Below are positions 42,413 through 54,300 of a DNA stretch of 64,000 nucleotides, piece after piece; position 1 is the first letter of the stretch; each line of letters begins with the position of its first letter. The translations under genes were made by a program, and so were the position numbers. This DNA comes from Aedes albopictus. Its lineage: Eukaryota > Arthropoda > Insecta > Diptera > Culicidae. Below the pieces are notes generated by a model. The model saw only the letters and a list, made by a program, of their open reading frames with translations, was not told the origin of the DNA and searched no databases. The stretch lies in contig NC_085137.1 in the NCBI RefSeq assembly GCF_035046485.1, forward strand, positions 2,953,977 to 3,017,976, written 5' to 3'.

Positions 42413-42712
42413 TTGTCAACTCATTCTGTCTCATGGCGACAGTGAAAAAAAAAATCATAGCGCATCCAGATAACTGCACTCTAGTGTACGTTATATATTC
42501 TGTCTCACGGCGTCAGAACAAACATCCTAGCGTTTGTTGATAGTGCTGTTTTCTGCTAGCGTAAAATAAAAACGTTCAAAGCGCGTCCAGAAGATAGCGA
42601 TCAAGTGTTTGTAAGTTATTCCGTATATTGATGACAGTAGCGCACATTTCATCGTGCATCCGTGATTTAATACATTTGAAAACTGTTATAAGTGCGTCCA
42701 AATGACCGCATA

Positions 42713-43090
42713 TTAGCACTAAGAACAGATCATACTATACCCGAGTGTTCACAACTTTGATTAAATAAGAATTTCTACATCATTGTGATTTCTGCTTTAG
42801 TGGTGTTGCGTGTACAATGTAGATAAAAGTTGTATTACACAAACACTACCTTCACATCTTGGAAATACAGTTGTAAAGATAACAGCTGTTTAAGGGGAGT
42901 AATCTCTCACCTCCTCTGGTATCTAGTTGTTGATGATCTTTATGGTAAAGATAGGCTAGAAATAAACCTAACTTTTACGTTTTGAGAACCTACGTTTTTT
43001 TTTCCTGAGAATACGGTGTAGTTCCACTAGCAGTTCCCTCAACCTAGATTAAACTGCACAAATGTATACTGTGTATTTTGCTTTTTACTA
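42713..43090. other. AT-rich DNA, nothing recognised
   Basis: No feature that I can support. Confidence 0.4.
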
Positions 43091-43099
43091 AATATAGTG

Positions 43100-43410
43100 C
43101 TTAAATAATTGTAACGCGAATCTGTAGTGTTTTATCCAGCAAATAATAGTCGTACCCGTGGGAGAAAGAAGGTTCGTCCACATCAACCCCAAAAAATGTT
43201 CGGTCCCTTTTCCATGGCCTTTTCTTTCTTACGAAATTTCTTCAGGGATACCTTTGCAGTTTCCTCCACAATTAAATTCTCATCACTCTGAGGATTATGT
43301 TTAATTTTTTTTTCTAGTTTTTGCATTAGAAATTTCTCTGGCATATCCTTGAAGAGTTTTGCAAAGAATTCGTTGGAGCCAGAGTATTGCAAACAAAAAT
43401 AAATATTCAA
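43100..43410 (-). pseudogene. Unrecognised protein-like relic
   Basis: A minus-strand frame with natural composition begins near SGSNEFFAKLFKDMPEKFL and continues through a lysine-rich segment (SLKKFRKKEKAMEKGPNIF). It breaks in a run of six T at about 43193; shifting by one base there would continue the frame for about thirty residues to a stop near 43095. The basic, charged, helix-prone text is unlike the repeats around it. No upstream start or 3' splice site is clear. It could be a processed pseudogene or an exon relic; I do not know the family. Confidence 0.3.
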
Positions 43411-44265
43411 TTTATATTTTTTGTATCGCTCACCTATCGTATGGCAAACAACAAATTTTATATTTTAATAAACAAAATAAAATTGTAGAATTGAAAAAAT
43501 AATGTATTTGTAACAAAAACGAGGTTCAATAATATAAAATTTTGGTTTAATAAGATGAAATTTCTCTGCGTGTATGTCAAAGCAATACGAAAGTTACACA
43601 AGTTTACAAAATAAAACGAAAGTCGTGAACTTCTGTCAACGACCAAAATTTTTGAAGCACAATTTAGTGCTGATTTTGAAACCGACTTTCAAAAAATTTT
43701 AAGTAGAACAGTTTTTGAGTTTTAGCTCAATATCAAGTTTTGCAACTTTTCAAAATATGTAATTTACTAAAATTCAAATATACTGCGTTTTGTTCAACCA
43801 ATTTAAAATCTTTTTCCATAAATTAAAAGCTGAATACAATACCATTCGAACATCTGAATACAGGTTTTGCGTCAGATTGATGATATTCAAGATATTGGCG
43901 AGTTTTAGGGACAATCTTCTTAAATTTTAGCAAAATTCCCAAAATTTTTTTAAAAAATGTATTTTTTTCAATAAGAAAAAATCAACTTAAAAATTCTTTC
44001 TCGACGTTTATTTGACATATCATATGTAGGCGAATTACAGTAAAAATTTCAGCTCAATCGGAGCATTCATTACGGAGAATGGGATGTTTGAAGTGAGCGA
44101 CTTTGCTTAAAAATAGAACAAAAATCGATTTCAAATCATCAACCTTGTATGGAAAGTCGAAAAAATTTCCGCTCTACTGTATTTTTTTTCTTTCGCGTTT
44201 TCGAACTCAGGGCATGATTCTACACCAAAAATAATCATCAGCTTACCGAGTTCAAAAATGCTGTA
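43411..44265. other. AT-rich DNA, nothing recognised
   Basis: Long A/T-rich stretches with words in the style of hairpin MITEs ('aaaatttcagctcaatcgga'), but no paired ends found. Confidence 0.4.
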
Positions 44266-44276
44266 AACTAGTGTTA

Positions 44277-44346
44277 TTGATGATTAACCTTACAGTTGAG
44301 GTCGAAATACGTATCTGTCAAAGGATGCAAATTCTTAGTGGAATTC
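44277..44346 (+). repeat. Decayed copy of the hammerhead-like repeat
   Basis: TTGATGA ... GTC-GAAATACGTATC-TGTCA parallels 16040-16083, with the first core C changed to T, helix I lost on its 5' side and helix II weakened to ACCT/AGGT. It is followed by CAAATTCTTAGTGGAATTC, which also appears at the left end of the TIR element at 40278. This shows that the motif belongs to a dispersed repeat. Confidence 0.55.
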
Positions 44347-45191
44347 AAAGGAACAGTACTTAACGCGATTTTCTTTTTATTTACGAAAGTTATTTTTAGA
44401 CGCTACCTCGGCTTGGAAAAAAGTGTTTGTGTGTAGTGGAATAGAACCGTGTAATGCTTCTCAATACAGCGAGCTGATGATGTTTTCAAACATTTCTTGT
44501 ATTGTTTCCGTTCAGAAACTGGTAGAAATAGCATTTTTCAATTGTTGGTAGGATTCCTTGTTTTGGGTGCAGCCCTCACTCAGGAAGCTCAAACGCGAGT
44601 ACGACCGCTACCCAAGCACAGGTCCCTAATTGTTACACCTGGAGATCGCAATAGCCGACGGAATCGTAAGTCGACCACGTTCTGATTGCTGGATGACATT
44701 ATCGACGGCTGCCTACCTGATGATCAAACTGCGCCCAGAACATTCCTTCATCAACAATGTACGCTACCGCTACAAACTAGAGCGACTGAAGTATAGCAAA
44801 AGTTACGCAGCCGAGAGAACTATCGGGAACGTGAAACGAGAAATGCAAAACGACTTTGAAGGATTCGCCAGGACGTGGAGAGTTAGAAATAGAAGCGGAT
44901 ACAACAGACCCGCCTTTTACGGGAGAAAAAACGCTGCCTGGAAGAAGTGTAGTGGAATTTAACTGCTGTGTCGTTGCTAAGAAACAAGGAAGTTCTATCA
45001 GAAGCAAATGAGCATCATAAAACGGGATCATACTGCGTATCGCAATGTGCAGGGATAGAGATGGGACCTTGCCTTCTTTACGAACGTGAGGTTATTGAAA
45101 GGTGGAAGTAATACTTTGATGAACACATGAATGGCGTTGAGGCATGAATGTAGGCACAGGAGATCAAAGCAATGGGAAACAACTAGCTAAT

Positions 45192-45251
45192 CAGAGATGA
45201 ACCAGCCGCTGGCTGAAAATCTCTTTAATAAAGATAAATAAATAAATAAAT
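45192..45251 (+). mobile_element. 60-bp retroposon 3' fragment with 14-bp TSD
   Basis: AACAACTAGCTAAT flanks both sides (45178-45191 and 45252-45265). The insert reads 'cagagatgaaccagccgctggctgaaaatctctttaataaag' and ends in (ATAA)n, i.e. only the 3' end of a LINE or SINE. Extreme 5' truncation is normal for target-primed insertion. Confidence 0.8.
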
Positions 45252-45458
45252 AACAACTAGCTAATGTCAATGCTGCAAAAACGGATCTGGCTCTCACGCT
45301 GCAGGAAGTTATGGATGCCATTCATCAGATCAATATCATAAAAGCAGATGGTAATCGCAGCTCTTGAACCAGCAAATTTAGCCACTTTCCTGCAGCGGTT
45401 GATAGCTAGGATCTGGGAAACCGAACATAAGTTACCAGATTAGAGGAAGGAAAGGGTT

Positions 45459-47027
45459 CCCGAGCAGAAGAGAATAACAACAACATAAGAAGCTGTGTTA
45501 TTTGGGCAAAATAACTGAATAATAAAATCGATTATTTTTAAATTATTACCATAACATATTGTGTTATAAACTTGTATGTCATAAGCGGCAAAATAACAAG
45601 TTCCATAACAAAAAAATGTTCCTGGACAACCAATTCAATAACTTGTTTTGTTAGTTTCAATAACAACTTAATAACAGTGAATTGGGAAAATATTTCAATA
45701 ACAAATTTTGATATTAATATGTTATTTATGATAATCGGAGAGCAGAATTTGCTATGATATCAAACTCGTTACTAAGTAAGTTATAATACTTATTATATAA
45801 AATTATTCGCTTTATCTCACAAACCCACCAATAACATGAGGTTCATCACACTGACGTAAAAAATATTTTCAAATGATCGAAAAATACTGTATTCAGCTTT
45901 TAATTCATTCTAAGAGATTTAAAGTCGCAAGATAATCGAACTTTAGTAATTTCTATATTATCAAATACGGCGAGCTTCGATTTCCACCTGGATTTTATAA
46001 ACGGTTATACTTTAATTGTTTTCGGAGCATGTGTGACCTTTGTTTTTTTTTAGCATAGAAACTGATGAATTTTTAGAGTGCTCAACAGTTTTGCAGAAAA
46101 TTTTTGGGATTTTGGAAACATTGTACAGATTATTACAATTTTCCTGGAAAGATTGTTTAAATTCCCTAGATTTTTTCCTGGATTCAAAAACTATGTCGAA
46201 TATTCCTCCTGGATTCTACAAAAAATCCTCCAAAAATTTTGCCACAATTTCTCCTGAACTTCCTCTGATTATTCCTACAAGACTTTCACCAGAAATTTTT
46301 GCAATATTTTTTTCTAAAATTCCTCTATTTATTTCTCTAAGGGTTCCGTCAAAAACTCCTTCTATGTTTATCATCATCAAATTCTTCCAATTGGTCATAA
46401 ACTTTTCCATAAATTCCTCCAGAATCCTGCATAGTATCTCTTCAAGGGTTTCTTCAGAATTTCCTGTGATCATTAGTCCTGAAGTTCATCTTAAGATTTC
46501 TCTGAAAATTTCTTTCAGGATTTCATCATGAGTTTTTTCCGAAGGATTCTCCAGGAGTTTTTCAAAAGATTCTTCGGAATTTCTAAGAAAATTGCGCCAC
46601 TCTACAGGGATTTATCGAAAGGTTCCTCCAGAACTTCCAAGTGGTTATCCGAAAATTATTTAAGGAATTCTTAAAAGGAGTCGTTTAGGAATTTCCATTT
46701 TAACTAAATGCAAAAATGGTACAACACAAAGGGACAGGTCATAATTGTCGAATTGTTGCTGTGATTTCAAAACTTGTTACTGTTGTGCTATTGCTGATAA
46801 GTTGATCAAAAGTACAACAATAACGAAACGTGTACTTCAACAATACATGTTATTTAAATGTAATTTAGTTAATGTATATAAATAGCTTGATTATAACAAA
46901 ATAAGATTGTCCAACAAAATTTGTTATGGAAAAGCTATGCCTTGATAGTTTAATAATAACAAAACAAGTTATAAAAACAGGTTATGTGATTTCGTAGTTA
47001 TTAACTTGCTATTCTCCTCTGCTCGGG
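45459..47027. mobile_element. 1,569-bp TIR element (CCCGAGCAGA ends)
   Basis: Left CCCGAGCAGAAGAGAATAAC and right inverse GTTATTAACTTGCTATTCTCCTCTGCTCGGG match with small changes. The element sits in the RTE copy; excising it with one TT restores the LINE text, so the TSD is 2 bp. Subterminal parts are full of ATAACAA words in both orientations. No transposase was identified. The middle (46060-46700) is a degenerate 'ttcctcc' repeat, in which a plus-strand 163-codon frame rich in Ile/Ser/Phe is only repeat-derived. Confidence 0.75.
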
Positions 47028-47110
47028 TTACAGCTCTACGAGAAAGGCGATCATTTTGAATGTGAGAGTTTCAGAGCTATCACCATTATGAATGACGCCT
47101 CCAAAGATAC

Positions 47111-47530
47111 CATTTGAAAGAACAACTTTTTATGTTAGGGAACGTTCATGAGTTACATCACACTCTTGGGGGGAAGGGGGAGGGGTTGGTTTCACCATTC
47201 TGTGACGACAGATAATACAATTTCATAGGTCTCTTTGTACCTCCTGAAAGGTTAATAATGATTTTTCTTTCTTTTCTGAAGTGGCGATGTGAATACGTCT
47301 GAAATTTCAACCACCTGAAAACATATTTGAACAATTATTTTGAAGCTATAGTACCTACCTATGTATGTTGACGCGCAGTCAAAGCGACTCTGTACGTTTT
47401 GTTTTTGGCCCGGCTTCGAAAGCAACTGCCTTGAGAAAACTCATATTCTAACACACTAATCTAATCATCATTTCACCACGAGTCACATCCCATCGACTAA
47501 CCCCCAACTGGGTAACCGTCATCTTAATAG
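47111..47530. other. MITE-like fragment and unassigned DNA
   Basis: Text at 47145-47240 ('agttacatcacactcttggggggaaggggg...ctgtgacgac') resembles the inner part of the G-rich-ended MITE at 18656-18821, without clear ends. No gene. Confidence 0.35.
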
Positions 47531-47595
47531 ACACTCATCAGCACTCCATTCGGCGAGCCAATTCAAACAAACAGTAGCATTCCAAATCACGGCAG
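47531..47595 (+). other. Exon-like segment with splice donor
   Basis: Initiator-like CTCATCAGCACTCC precedes about 60 bases without ATG, ending ACGGCAG/GTGAGCTG, a good donor at 47595/47596. Compatible with a short non-coding first exon. No TATA box was seen. Confidence 0.25.
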
Positions 47596-50340
47596 GTGAG
47601 CTGAAATATGCAGTTAGCTTCCAGCAGTCGCGACATGATAGCGCGGTCATCATGACCGAACACAACGCTATCACTTTTATTCGTCAGTTTGCTCAACGCG
47701 CGCAGCCCGATTTTCCTGCATCAGCGACGTGGGTCGACGGAATCACGCTGTGTCTTGCGGTGGTCGCAAGGGGATGTATGGGAAAGAACCCGATGAAAGA
47801 CACAAACGAGAACGGTTTAATGATCCTAGTTTTGGGGAAATAAGATATGCTCAAAGAGAACGCAAAAGTTAGCCGAAATGATATAGGAAACCATAAAAAC
47901 ACCTACTTGCCAATAAATATTCAAAAATGTTTGCAGAAAGCATTATGGCTAATTCAATAAAATATTTTAAATTATTAAAAATGGTCGAATATGTATTATG
48001 CATATAGCACACAAGTTCCCACAACTCCCGAGCAGTGTGAAACTGTCATCGCTTTGAGAATGACAAAGCTGATGGCGATCGTGTCGATGCGATTGAATAA
48101 AAAGGCGATGAAAACAAAATAATACTTGCTCTGCAAGATGTGAAGAACGTGTTCGAGTTTTGATCACTGTTAGTATGGCATTGCTGCATGTGAAGGTATC
48201 ATTTTACCGAGGCAAATTGTGCTGTGCACTGAAAAAGAACTCAAAAATTATGGAATAATACACTATTGGGAACAGAACACGTAACACTGGGGACCTCCTT
48301 TTTGAATTATTTCAGTTCCATGCACTGGCACTCTTTAGTTTTAATGGCCTAGTAACAAATAAAATTCAATAAGTTTAAGGGTTTTTTGTTTTATACTGGC
48401 TTTACATAAAAGAATATTGAATGATAAACGCACATAGTCATTAAATTTTCTTATGAAATTAGTCAAATTACAATACTCTTCATGCAAAATGCATCGAAAA
48501 CCAAAAGGTAAAATCCTTAATTTTAATTGATTATGAATATTATAAGTTCAGAAAAAGCGGAGGCCATTAGCCACAAATCATCCCTTTCTACCTTTCGTTC
48601 AGCTCTGGTTGTTCGCTTAACAAACGACTCTGTTTACGAGAATTAATAGCCGCGATGTCGATAAAGCCCACTCAATTCTCAAGTGGTCCCCAAAACAATC
48701 CTGCCCGTGTACCATCGAAACAAGGCTAACAGAAACGGCCAAACAGAACCCGCAAGAAAACCTAACGACACACAGTACAAATACCTATACCGTCGGCGGT
48801 GACGTCGATTTTGGGATGGTAAAAATTTCTTGGGGACACAAACTCTCCGCTTCCCATGAAAACAAAACTTAATTAGACCTTTAAAATATTCAAAAATGAA
48901 AGAAAAAAAAGGAAAGAAACATCACATATTGGAACGCGAAGCGCGAAGGATGCGATCGGTAAAGGCTGGAAATCGGCGGCAGGAAGCCCACAGAGGTGAG
49001 TAAAATATGAAACTCTAGAAGCTCAATCGCTTTTGTTTGTTTTGAGCCGCTTCTCTTTCGTGCCGATGGAGTGCGATGAATGATCGCAAGGTAGAACTCT
49101 CGCTTTCATATTTCAAATTGTCATCGAACACTTGTGTGAGCGCGATTTTGAATAAATTCCTTAAAAGGAAGTTAATCATCGATCAGACTCCGCAGGGCGC
49201 GAACCGAAATCGGGTTGCTACTTCTGAGGGAGTCAGGTCACTCTGCAGGATGGACATGAATCTGGTAGCGAGGTCGCAACGAGGCCGTTTGTCGCGGTTC
49301 TGTTTTCACCTTTTGTTCTGGCAGTATTACAAATCATCTTTTTGTGCACGTTTGTATGACATTCACGTCGTATTGCTGGAAAGCATTTATCGCCACCGTT
49401 GAGGTCTCAAAGAAGGGAGCTGTGAGCGGAAGCTGGAACACTTTTCTTTCTTGCATTCATATTTTCATACACCATGAAATTGGACCGTCCTTTCTCTTCC
49501 GAATTTTGAATCGCTTTCGACAAAGACGAAAGGCTTTAACGAGAGTGCTATTCAAGCTCTACAAATCGGTCTGAAATATGAGAGCAAAACGATGACGACA
49601 AAATATGAAATGAATTCCAAATCATTCGCATTTTTATATGCCCTTTGTTCCAGCTGTTATAAATTTTGTCACCGTTATCGAAATGTAAGGTAAAAGTATT
49701 GAGATAATTGAAACCAACTACTTAAACAAAAATGATAATAATGAGTATAATATTGATGGCTAGAGTTCGTTTCAAATAATAATCGCGTTTTATTCAACAA
49801 ATATATACTTCAGTAATGATTAACAACTTAAACAAAGTCATGTGTTGGATACAGCACTTCTAAGTTCGGTATCCAAAAAACATACCTTTTAATACCGAAA
49901 GGCGAGAAATATATCACTTGCAAACGAGATGATGGTTTTGTGCGAATTTTTCGTATCCCATTCCTTTTGTGTCGCTGTGCCACCACAAACCATAACCATC
50001 TCGTTTCACTGCGTCGTCTTCGGTTCGGAAATACATAAAACAAAACACTACTATGTTCATTCGTAGTCACATTTTACTCACTCTCTGTCAGATTTCCCGC
50101 CTCGGAGCGCGACATTCCCACCGACACTCTCGGTCGTCTCGAAGTCAACACACTGCCGGCCGGCTGACAATGCCGTTCAAATCGAACGTCCTTCTCCCCT
50201 TCCTGCTCCTGGAGGAGGCATACCATTTTCAAAGACATTTCTTGCAATTCCCAAGATTTATAATGCTTCAAATTTTTAAATTCTGATTGTTCGTCTTCTG
50301 TTTTTCATAAATGACAATATTTTATGCCTCGGTTCGATTC
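47596..50340. other. Non-coding DNA with another donor-like site at 48995
   Basis: No recognised gene or transposon. At 48995/48996 CCCACAGAG/GTGAGTAAA is a strong donor preceded by GC-richer text with an ATG at 48950. Around 49045-49260 and 50085-50170 the sequence is CpG-richer. Low repetitiveness suggests single-copy intron or promoter DNA. Confidence 0.35.
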
Positions 50341-50427
50341 ATCGTTCTAACAGTTTGGAGTGAGACTCTTCGAACGCGCGAGCCAGGCTGGAGTCGGTCA
50401 ATGCCAAATCCGCCGGTTCATATGAAG
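50341..50427 (+). other. Possible first exon: 5' UTR plus nine codons, then splice donor
   Basis: Initiator-like 'tctaacagtttgg' is followed by 'cgaacgcgcgagccaggctgg' and then GGTCAATGCCAAATCC, opening MPNPPVHMK in phase 0 up to AAG/GTAAGTCAA, a near-perfect donor at 50427/50428. The small size makes chance plausible. If real, it starts a gene whose next exon lies beyond what I could find. Confidence 0.3.
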
Positions 50428-51381
50428 GTAAGTCAACTTTTGCATGATTCACTTTGAAGACATTCTCTCCGTTATACGAATAACAGTCCCGTTCATATGG
50501 GAACAACACCATGAGAAAAATATGGTCAATTTTTTCAATTCATTTTTGGCCCATATCAACTGTGCAAAGTTTCTGCTCAATTGAAGAAACTATATTTTGG
50601 CGCCCACCGTTCTCAAATTTTTCTACGGTTTACTATGGGGATAATCTCTATTTCATATAAAAAAAATCACCACGGTTCCCCATTTGAATCCAAAAAAAGG
50701 TCAATGAATGGTATTTGTAGGAAACTTCACGAGGAATCAGACCTAAGAAGACCGTAAAGCGATGCTATTGTTTGAATTTTCAAAATCAAAATGGTTTTAT
50801 CAAGGGGAACAGTTGTGCTATCATATGCATACATCAAGGTTGTGTTATGATAGAACATTTTGAATGTAATGATGATATGAAATTTTTCTATAACTTATTT
50901 TGTTATAAACTATATGCATGATGATGTTAAAATAACTAAAACTGTAACAAAAAGTACACCGGTCAAATCAAAACAATAACCTATTTTGTTATAATCAGAA
51001 CAAAATTATAACACAATATGATATAAATTTTAGCTTCAAGAAAACTAGTTTCTACACTCGTAGCAATGCATCGGATACATTTCAAACTTTGCATAGTGCG
51101 TTTTGGTAGTCATAAAAGATCAATTGAATCATGTGATACTTGTATATACCTCTTAGAGGCATCCTGGATCATCCAAACTATTCTGAAGTTGAGATATATG
51201 GTGTAAATTTGGAATGGTTTATCTAAAGAGGTGCGCATATATCAGAAATTACCCATTTGATTCATAAATGCAATGTAAGCCATGGGCGTTAAATTTCCAG
51301 AGCGTCAGGAATATCTGAGGTCACCTATAATATTATGTGTTTAAGGCCTATAGATTTACACTCGTAACAAAGCATCGTGCA
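50428..51381. repeat. AT-rich DNA, then diverged satellite (right block, part 1)
   Basis: About 50790-51010 is dense in 'tgttata' words like those in the TIR element at 45459. From 51040 the 'atccaaactattctgaag' and 'acactcgtaacaaagc' satellite text begins. Confidence 0.45.
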
Positions 51382-52145
51382 GCTGCCGGCTTAGAATAGC
51401 ACTACGGACCCCTGTTCCGGGGGTAAAAGTCCACCAAACAGGGAACCCCAATCCAAGGTGTCAGGCCCGTGCTGATGGATGAGTGGGTTTCAAAGATGCT
51501 CGATCGTTAACGGAGCCCGTAACGTGGGTAGATCACCTTTTTGTGTTGCGTTACGGAGTAAAATCTACCGAAACCTAGTGTCGTCCTACTTTTCCAATTT
51601 TGGAATATGCGTTCTGGCAACTCGAGGAATCATAGTATTAAGTCCTTGTCACTGGTTTCGTGGTGGCTTACGGTCTCTGAATAAAACTAAGTTAACCAAC
51701 TTTGCAGATAGTTAAAAACCTCGCCGTTGTTCGAGGCTAAACTTGATGCAAAGGACATCAAATCGGGTTAGGGATCCATGTATGTACTAACTCTTCAAAG
51801 ACAGGTAAGTGCTGGTATGCAAGGAACATACTAGAATCCTTATTACTGAACATATGTTCCATTAATGGAATGGTATTGCTGTTAATGTTAAAACCCGGGT
51901 TCTAAACTTCTTACTGGGGAGAATTTAGCAGTAAAGCAAGGGTGATGCTAGGTTTCCGATGCATGGCCAATATCAGTACTCTTGTTTTGTTTTCTAAGAA
52001 AACAAAAAAAAACTGTATCAAAATCGATACTTTATTGCCCCTCAATGGCAATTGAGTAATGCGACATGCACTACACTAAGAATACGGGTAATGTCACAAT
52101 AGATCTAAAAACTGTTCGCAGTGACAAACCCGAACAGGAATAAAA
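51382..52145 (+). mobile_element. 764-bp retroposon with 13-bp TSD
   Basis: AAAGCATCGTGCA occurs at 51369-51381 and 52146-52158, inside the satellite. The insert begins GCTGCCGGCTTAGAATAGC and ends GAACAGGAATAAAAA. It is moderately GC-rich at its start, carries no frame beyond 78 codons and ends in an A-rich tail. It behaves like a LINE-mobilised non-autonomous retroposon or an internally deleted LINE, with the 5' end apparently complete. Confidence 0.7.
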
Positions 52146-52158
52146 AAAGCATCGTGCA

Positions 52159-52426
52159 CACCCAAAACTTAGTACAGTGCATTTTAGTAGACAGATGACA
52201 AGTTTAACCATAAATGATATAACTTAGTGTTGTTTCAGATCATCCAAACCATTCCGAAGTTGAGTTTTTCTGTATACATTTGTAATAAACTTACATTTAA
52301 AGTGTTATTACCAACGACGCCCACACGTCTGGGGCATGGACGTCCGTACGCCCTAGGCTAGCTTACCTCTTAATTGCCTCTCAGGGTCGGCGCACGTGCT
52401 TGAAGGAAGATACTCACCGTAACAGA
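52159..52426. repeat. Diverged satellite, right block, part 2
   Basis: 'tcagatcatccaaaccattccgaagttgag' and following text continue the family interrupted at 51381. Confidence 0.5.
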
Positions 52427-52436
52427 CCTAAACGTT

Positions 52437-52882
52437 TTTTTTTATTCTTAATCACTTGACCTAATTTACAGCTCTTTTGTCCACTAGGGCACTCCGTGAG
52501 CGATTCCAATTGGACGCTGCACTTACACTTTGTACAGCGCCTACATGTATTCTATTCTAATTCAACTATATCGAACTGGTGCCTTGTGCTGCTTCAACTA
52601 TTCTACCCTGTCCACGGTAGAATGATGAGCACGATGATGCTGATGTGTGGCTGCTGTTCCTTTTCCAGTCCGATTGGGGGTCGTCCATTATGAATTGCGG
52701 TTCGCCGATATCCAAATTCCGGGTCCGTTAGAGCTATATGCTCCGAAGAGGGTCAGGTGTCAGTTGCTTTCGGGGGAAAGAGCAACTGACGAAAAATTGC
52801 AAGTGCCGGGGCTGGGATCGAACCCATGACCATCCGCTTATGAAGCGAACGTGTGGACCACTGCGCCACGGGCCCCGACTAC
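52437..52882 (-). mobile_element. tRNA-derived SINE, Feilai-like
   Basis: On the minus strand the unit starts GGGGCCCGTGGCGCAGTGG, containing a pol III A box (TGGCGCAGTGG), followed by a B box GGTTCGATCCC. This tRNA-like head is followed by a ~370-base body and an A-rich end (AATAAAAAAAAA). CCTAAACGTT flanks both sides (52427-52436, 52883-52892) as a TSD. Head and length fit the Aedes Feilai SINE family as I remember it. The head is not a working tRNA gene. Confidence 0.8.
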
Positions 52883-53019
52883 CCTAAACGTTCTCAAGCT
52901 GAAAATCTTACTTTCGGTATATGCTCAAAATCTAAGACAAGTTTCAAATTCCTGATAGCAACCCAATAAAACTTATATTCATTTACGTTTGAAAATCACT
53001 TCTATTTAAAAAAGCCTAA

Positions 53020-53700
53020 TTCTTGCTCACTGCTCGAGTTACTGTGCTCACCTCCGTGGCACCGTTGATTGCTGCGTGTCGTTCAGCAGCGTTTCATCCG
53101 TATCAGGGCCAGAATTTCGTCCCGGAGAGGGAACTTGATGCTTGGCCGTTCAAAGCAGGTGGTCGTTTCTTCGAGAGGAATTATCTAGCTCATGGGTCAC
53201 GACATTACCGTTCCACGCACCAACTTCAAGGACAGATCGTAGTGCCGACTTCAACTTTGCAAACCGGTAGACGACCTATCCACTAAACTGGCCTCAACGT
53301 TGGCAATAAGCAGGTCCAGTTGTCACCAGGTGACCACTAGAGCACACTTCAGTAATGTTTATCGCGAGCTAGATTGATGGAGATTTATCTCCTTAAGTCT
53401 TTTAAGTTTGTAGCCACTAACTTCACTGTCCAAACGTTAAACACTGTTCGACTAATCTTCGATTCTCTCTTGCTAACCACTTTGGATAACAAACCTTCAC
53501 TATCGTTGCTTCCCAGGATGACAAAAAAGGCCCGCCGCTGGGTGGCAGGAGCTTATATACCCAAGAGGTAGAACATTTGGGCATCGCTCGATGATCATCC
53601 GATTTTCTCATTTTCCTCCTCCTACAGCATCCAGAGAAGGGTGTGGTGGTTCAACCACGAACCACCCATACATCGAGCAGTCTTCGAGTTCCCATGAACC
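53020..53700 (-). repeat. LTR-like or leader-like segment with a TATA box
   Basis: Read on the minus strand, a promoter-like TGGGTATATAAGC (TATATAAG at 53552-53559) is followed after about 25-100 bases by leader-like text ('gaacagtgtttaac', 'gtggtcacctggtgacaactgg'). Less AT-rich than the surroundings. No second copy is present in the window, so a solo LTR or a truncated retroelement 5' end is my best guess. Confidence 0.35.
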
Positions 53701-53779
53701 AGGCTTAGTCGAGCAATTATGAGTTCTGAGCTACCAAATCGACTTCGAAATGCCCTATCGGAAAATCTTGAGTGCTAGT

Positions 53780-54300
53780 AGTTCAATTAATTTGAATTAT
53801 TATGGTTGATGATCTTGACAATATGATTGACAACCAAATAGGTACATAAACATACATATGCTTTAATTTATATGATTCAACAGTTTTTCTTCTCCTTCAA
53901 TTACAATATAAATGGCTTTTGAATAATTGAACAGATACCGAAACAAATTTTTTTGTTGAAACATTTGTCAAATGTTACAAAGTTGCACGAATATCAGAAT
54001 TTATACCAATGAGATCATACATATAATGCAAGTCATGGGAGATAAATTTCCAGTTCATCAGGAATATCTTATGTATCACTTATATGGTTAAAGCCCCCAG
54101 ATCTAAATACACTCGTAGTCGTGAGCATTTGGCCACACTTCAAACTCAGTATAATACGTTTTGATTGTCATAGATCACGAATCACGTAATACTTGTACAT
54201 ACATCTTAGATTCTAAGACTTGGAGGCTTCCTTGATCATCTGATCTATTCTGATAAGGAGATTGATGGTTTGAATTTGTATTGGTCCATGGTTACAAACT
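53780..54300. repeat. Diverged satellite, right block, part 3
   Basis: 'atacactcgtagtcgtgagc', 'cttccttgatcatctgatctattctga' and the neighbouring order match the family at 24516 and 51040. Confidence 0.5.

Larger units (their letters stand above)
44620..47110 (+). pseudogene. RTE/JAM-like relic (copy 2), with two nested insertions
   Basis: The pieces 44620-45191, 45266-45458 and 47028-47110 line up with copy 1 at 19990-21730. They hold an endonuclease tail, KLRPEHSFINNVRYRYKLER, a decayed linker, an RT start with VIERWK and, after the second insertion, KGDHFECESFRAITIMNDA. Frames are broken throughout. Copy 2 is older than the insertions it carries. Confidence 0.7.

Noticed and set aside
46040..46531. 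163-codon Ile/Phe/Ser-rich frame
   Set aside because: Product of a degenerate 'ttcctcc' repeat inside a TIR element.
52805..52882. A tRNA gene on the minus strand
   Set aside because: A and B boxes are present, but the unit continues into a SINE body with an A-rich tail and a 10-bp TSD.
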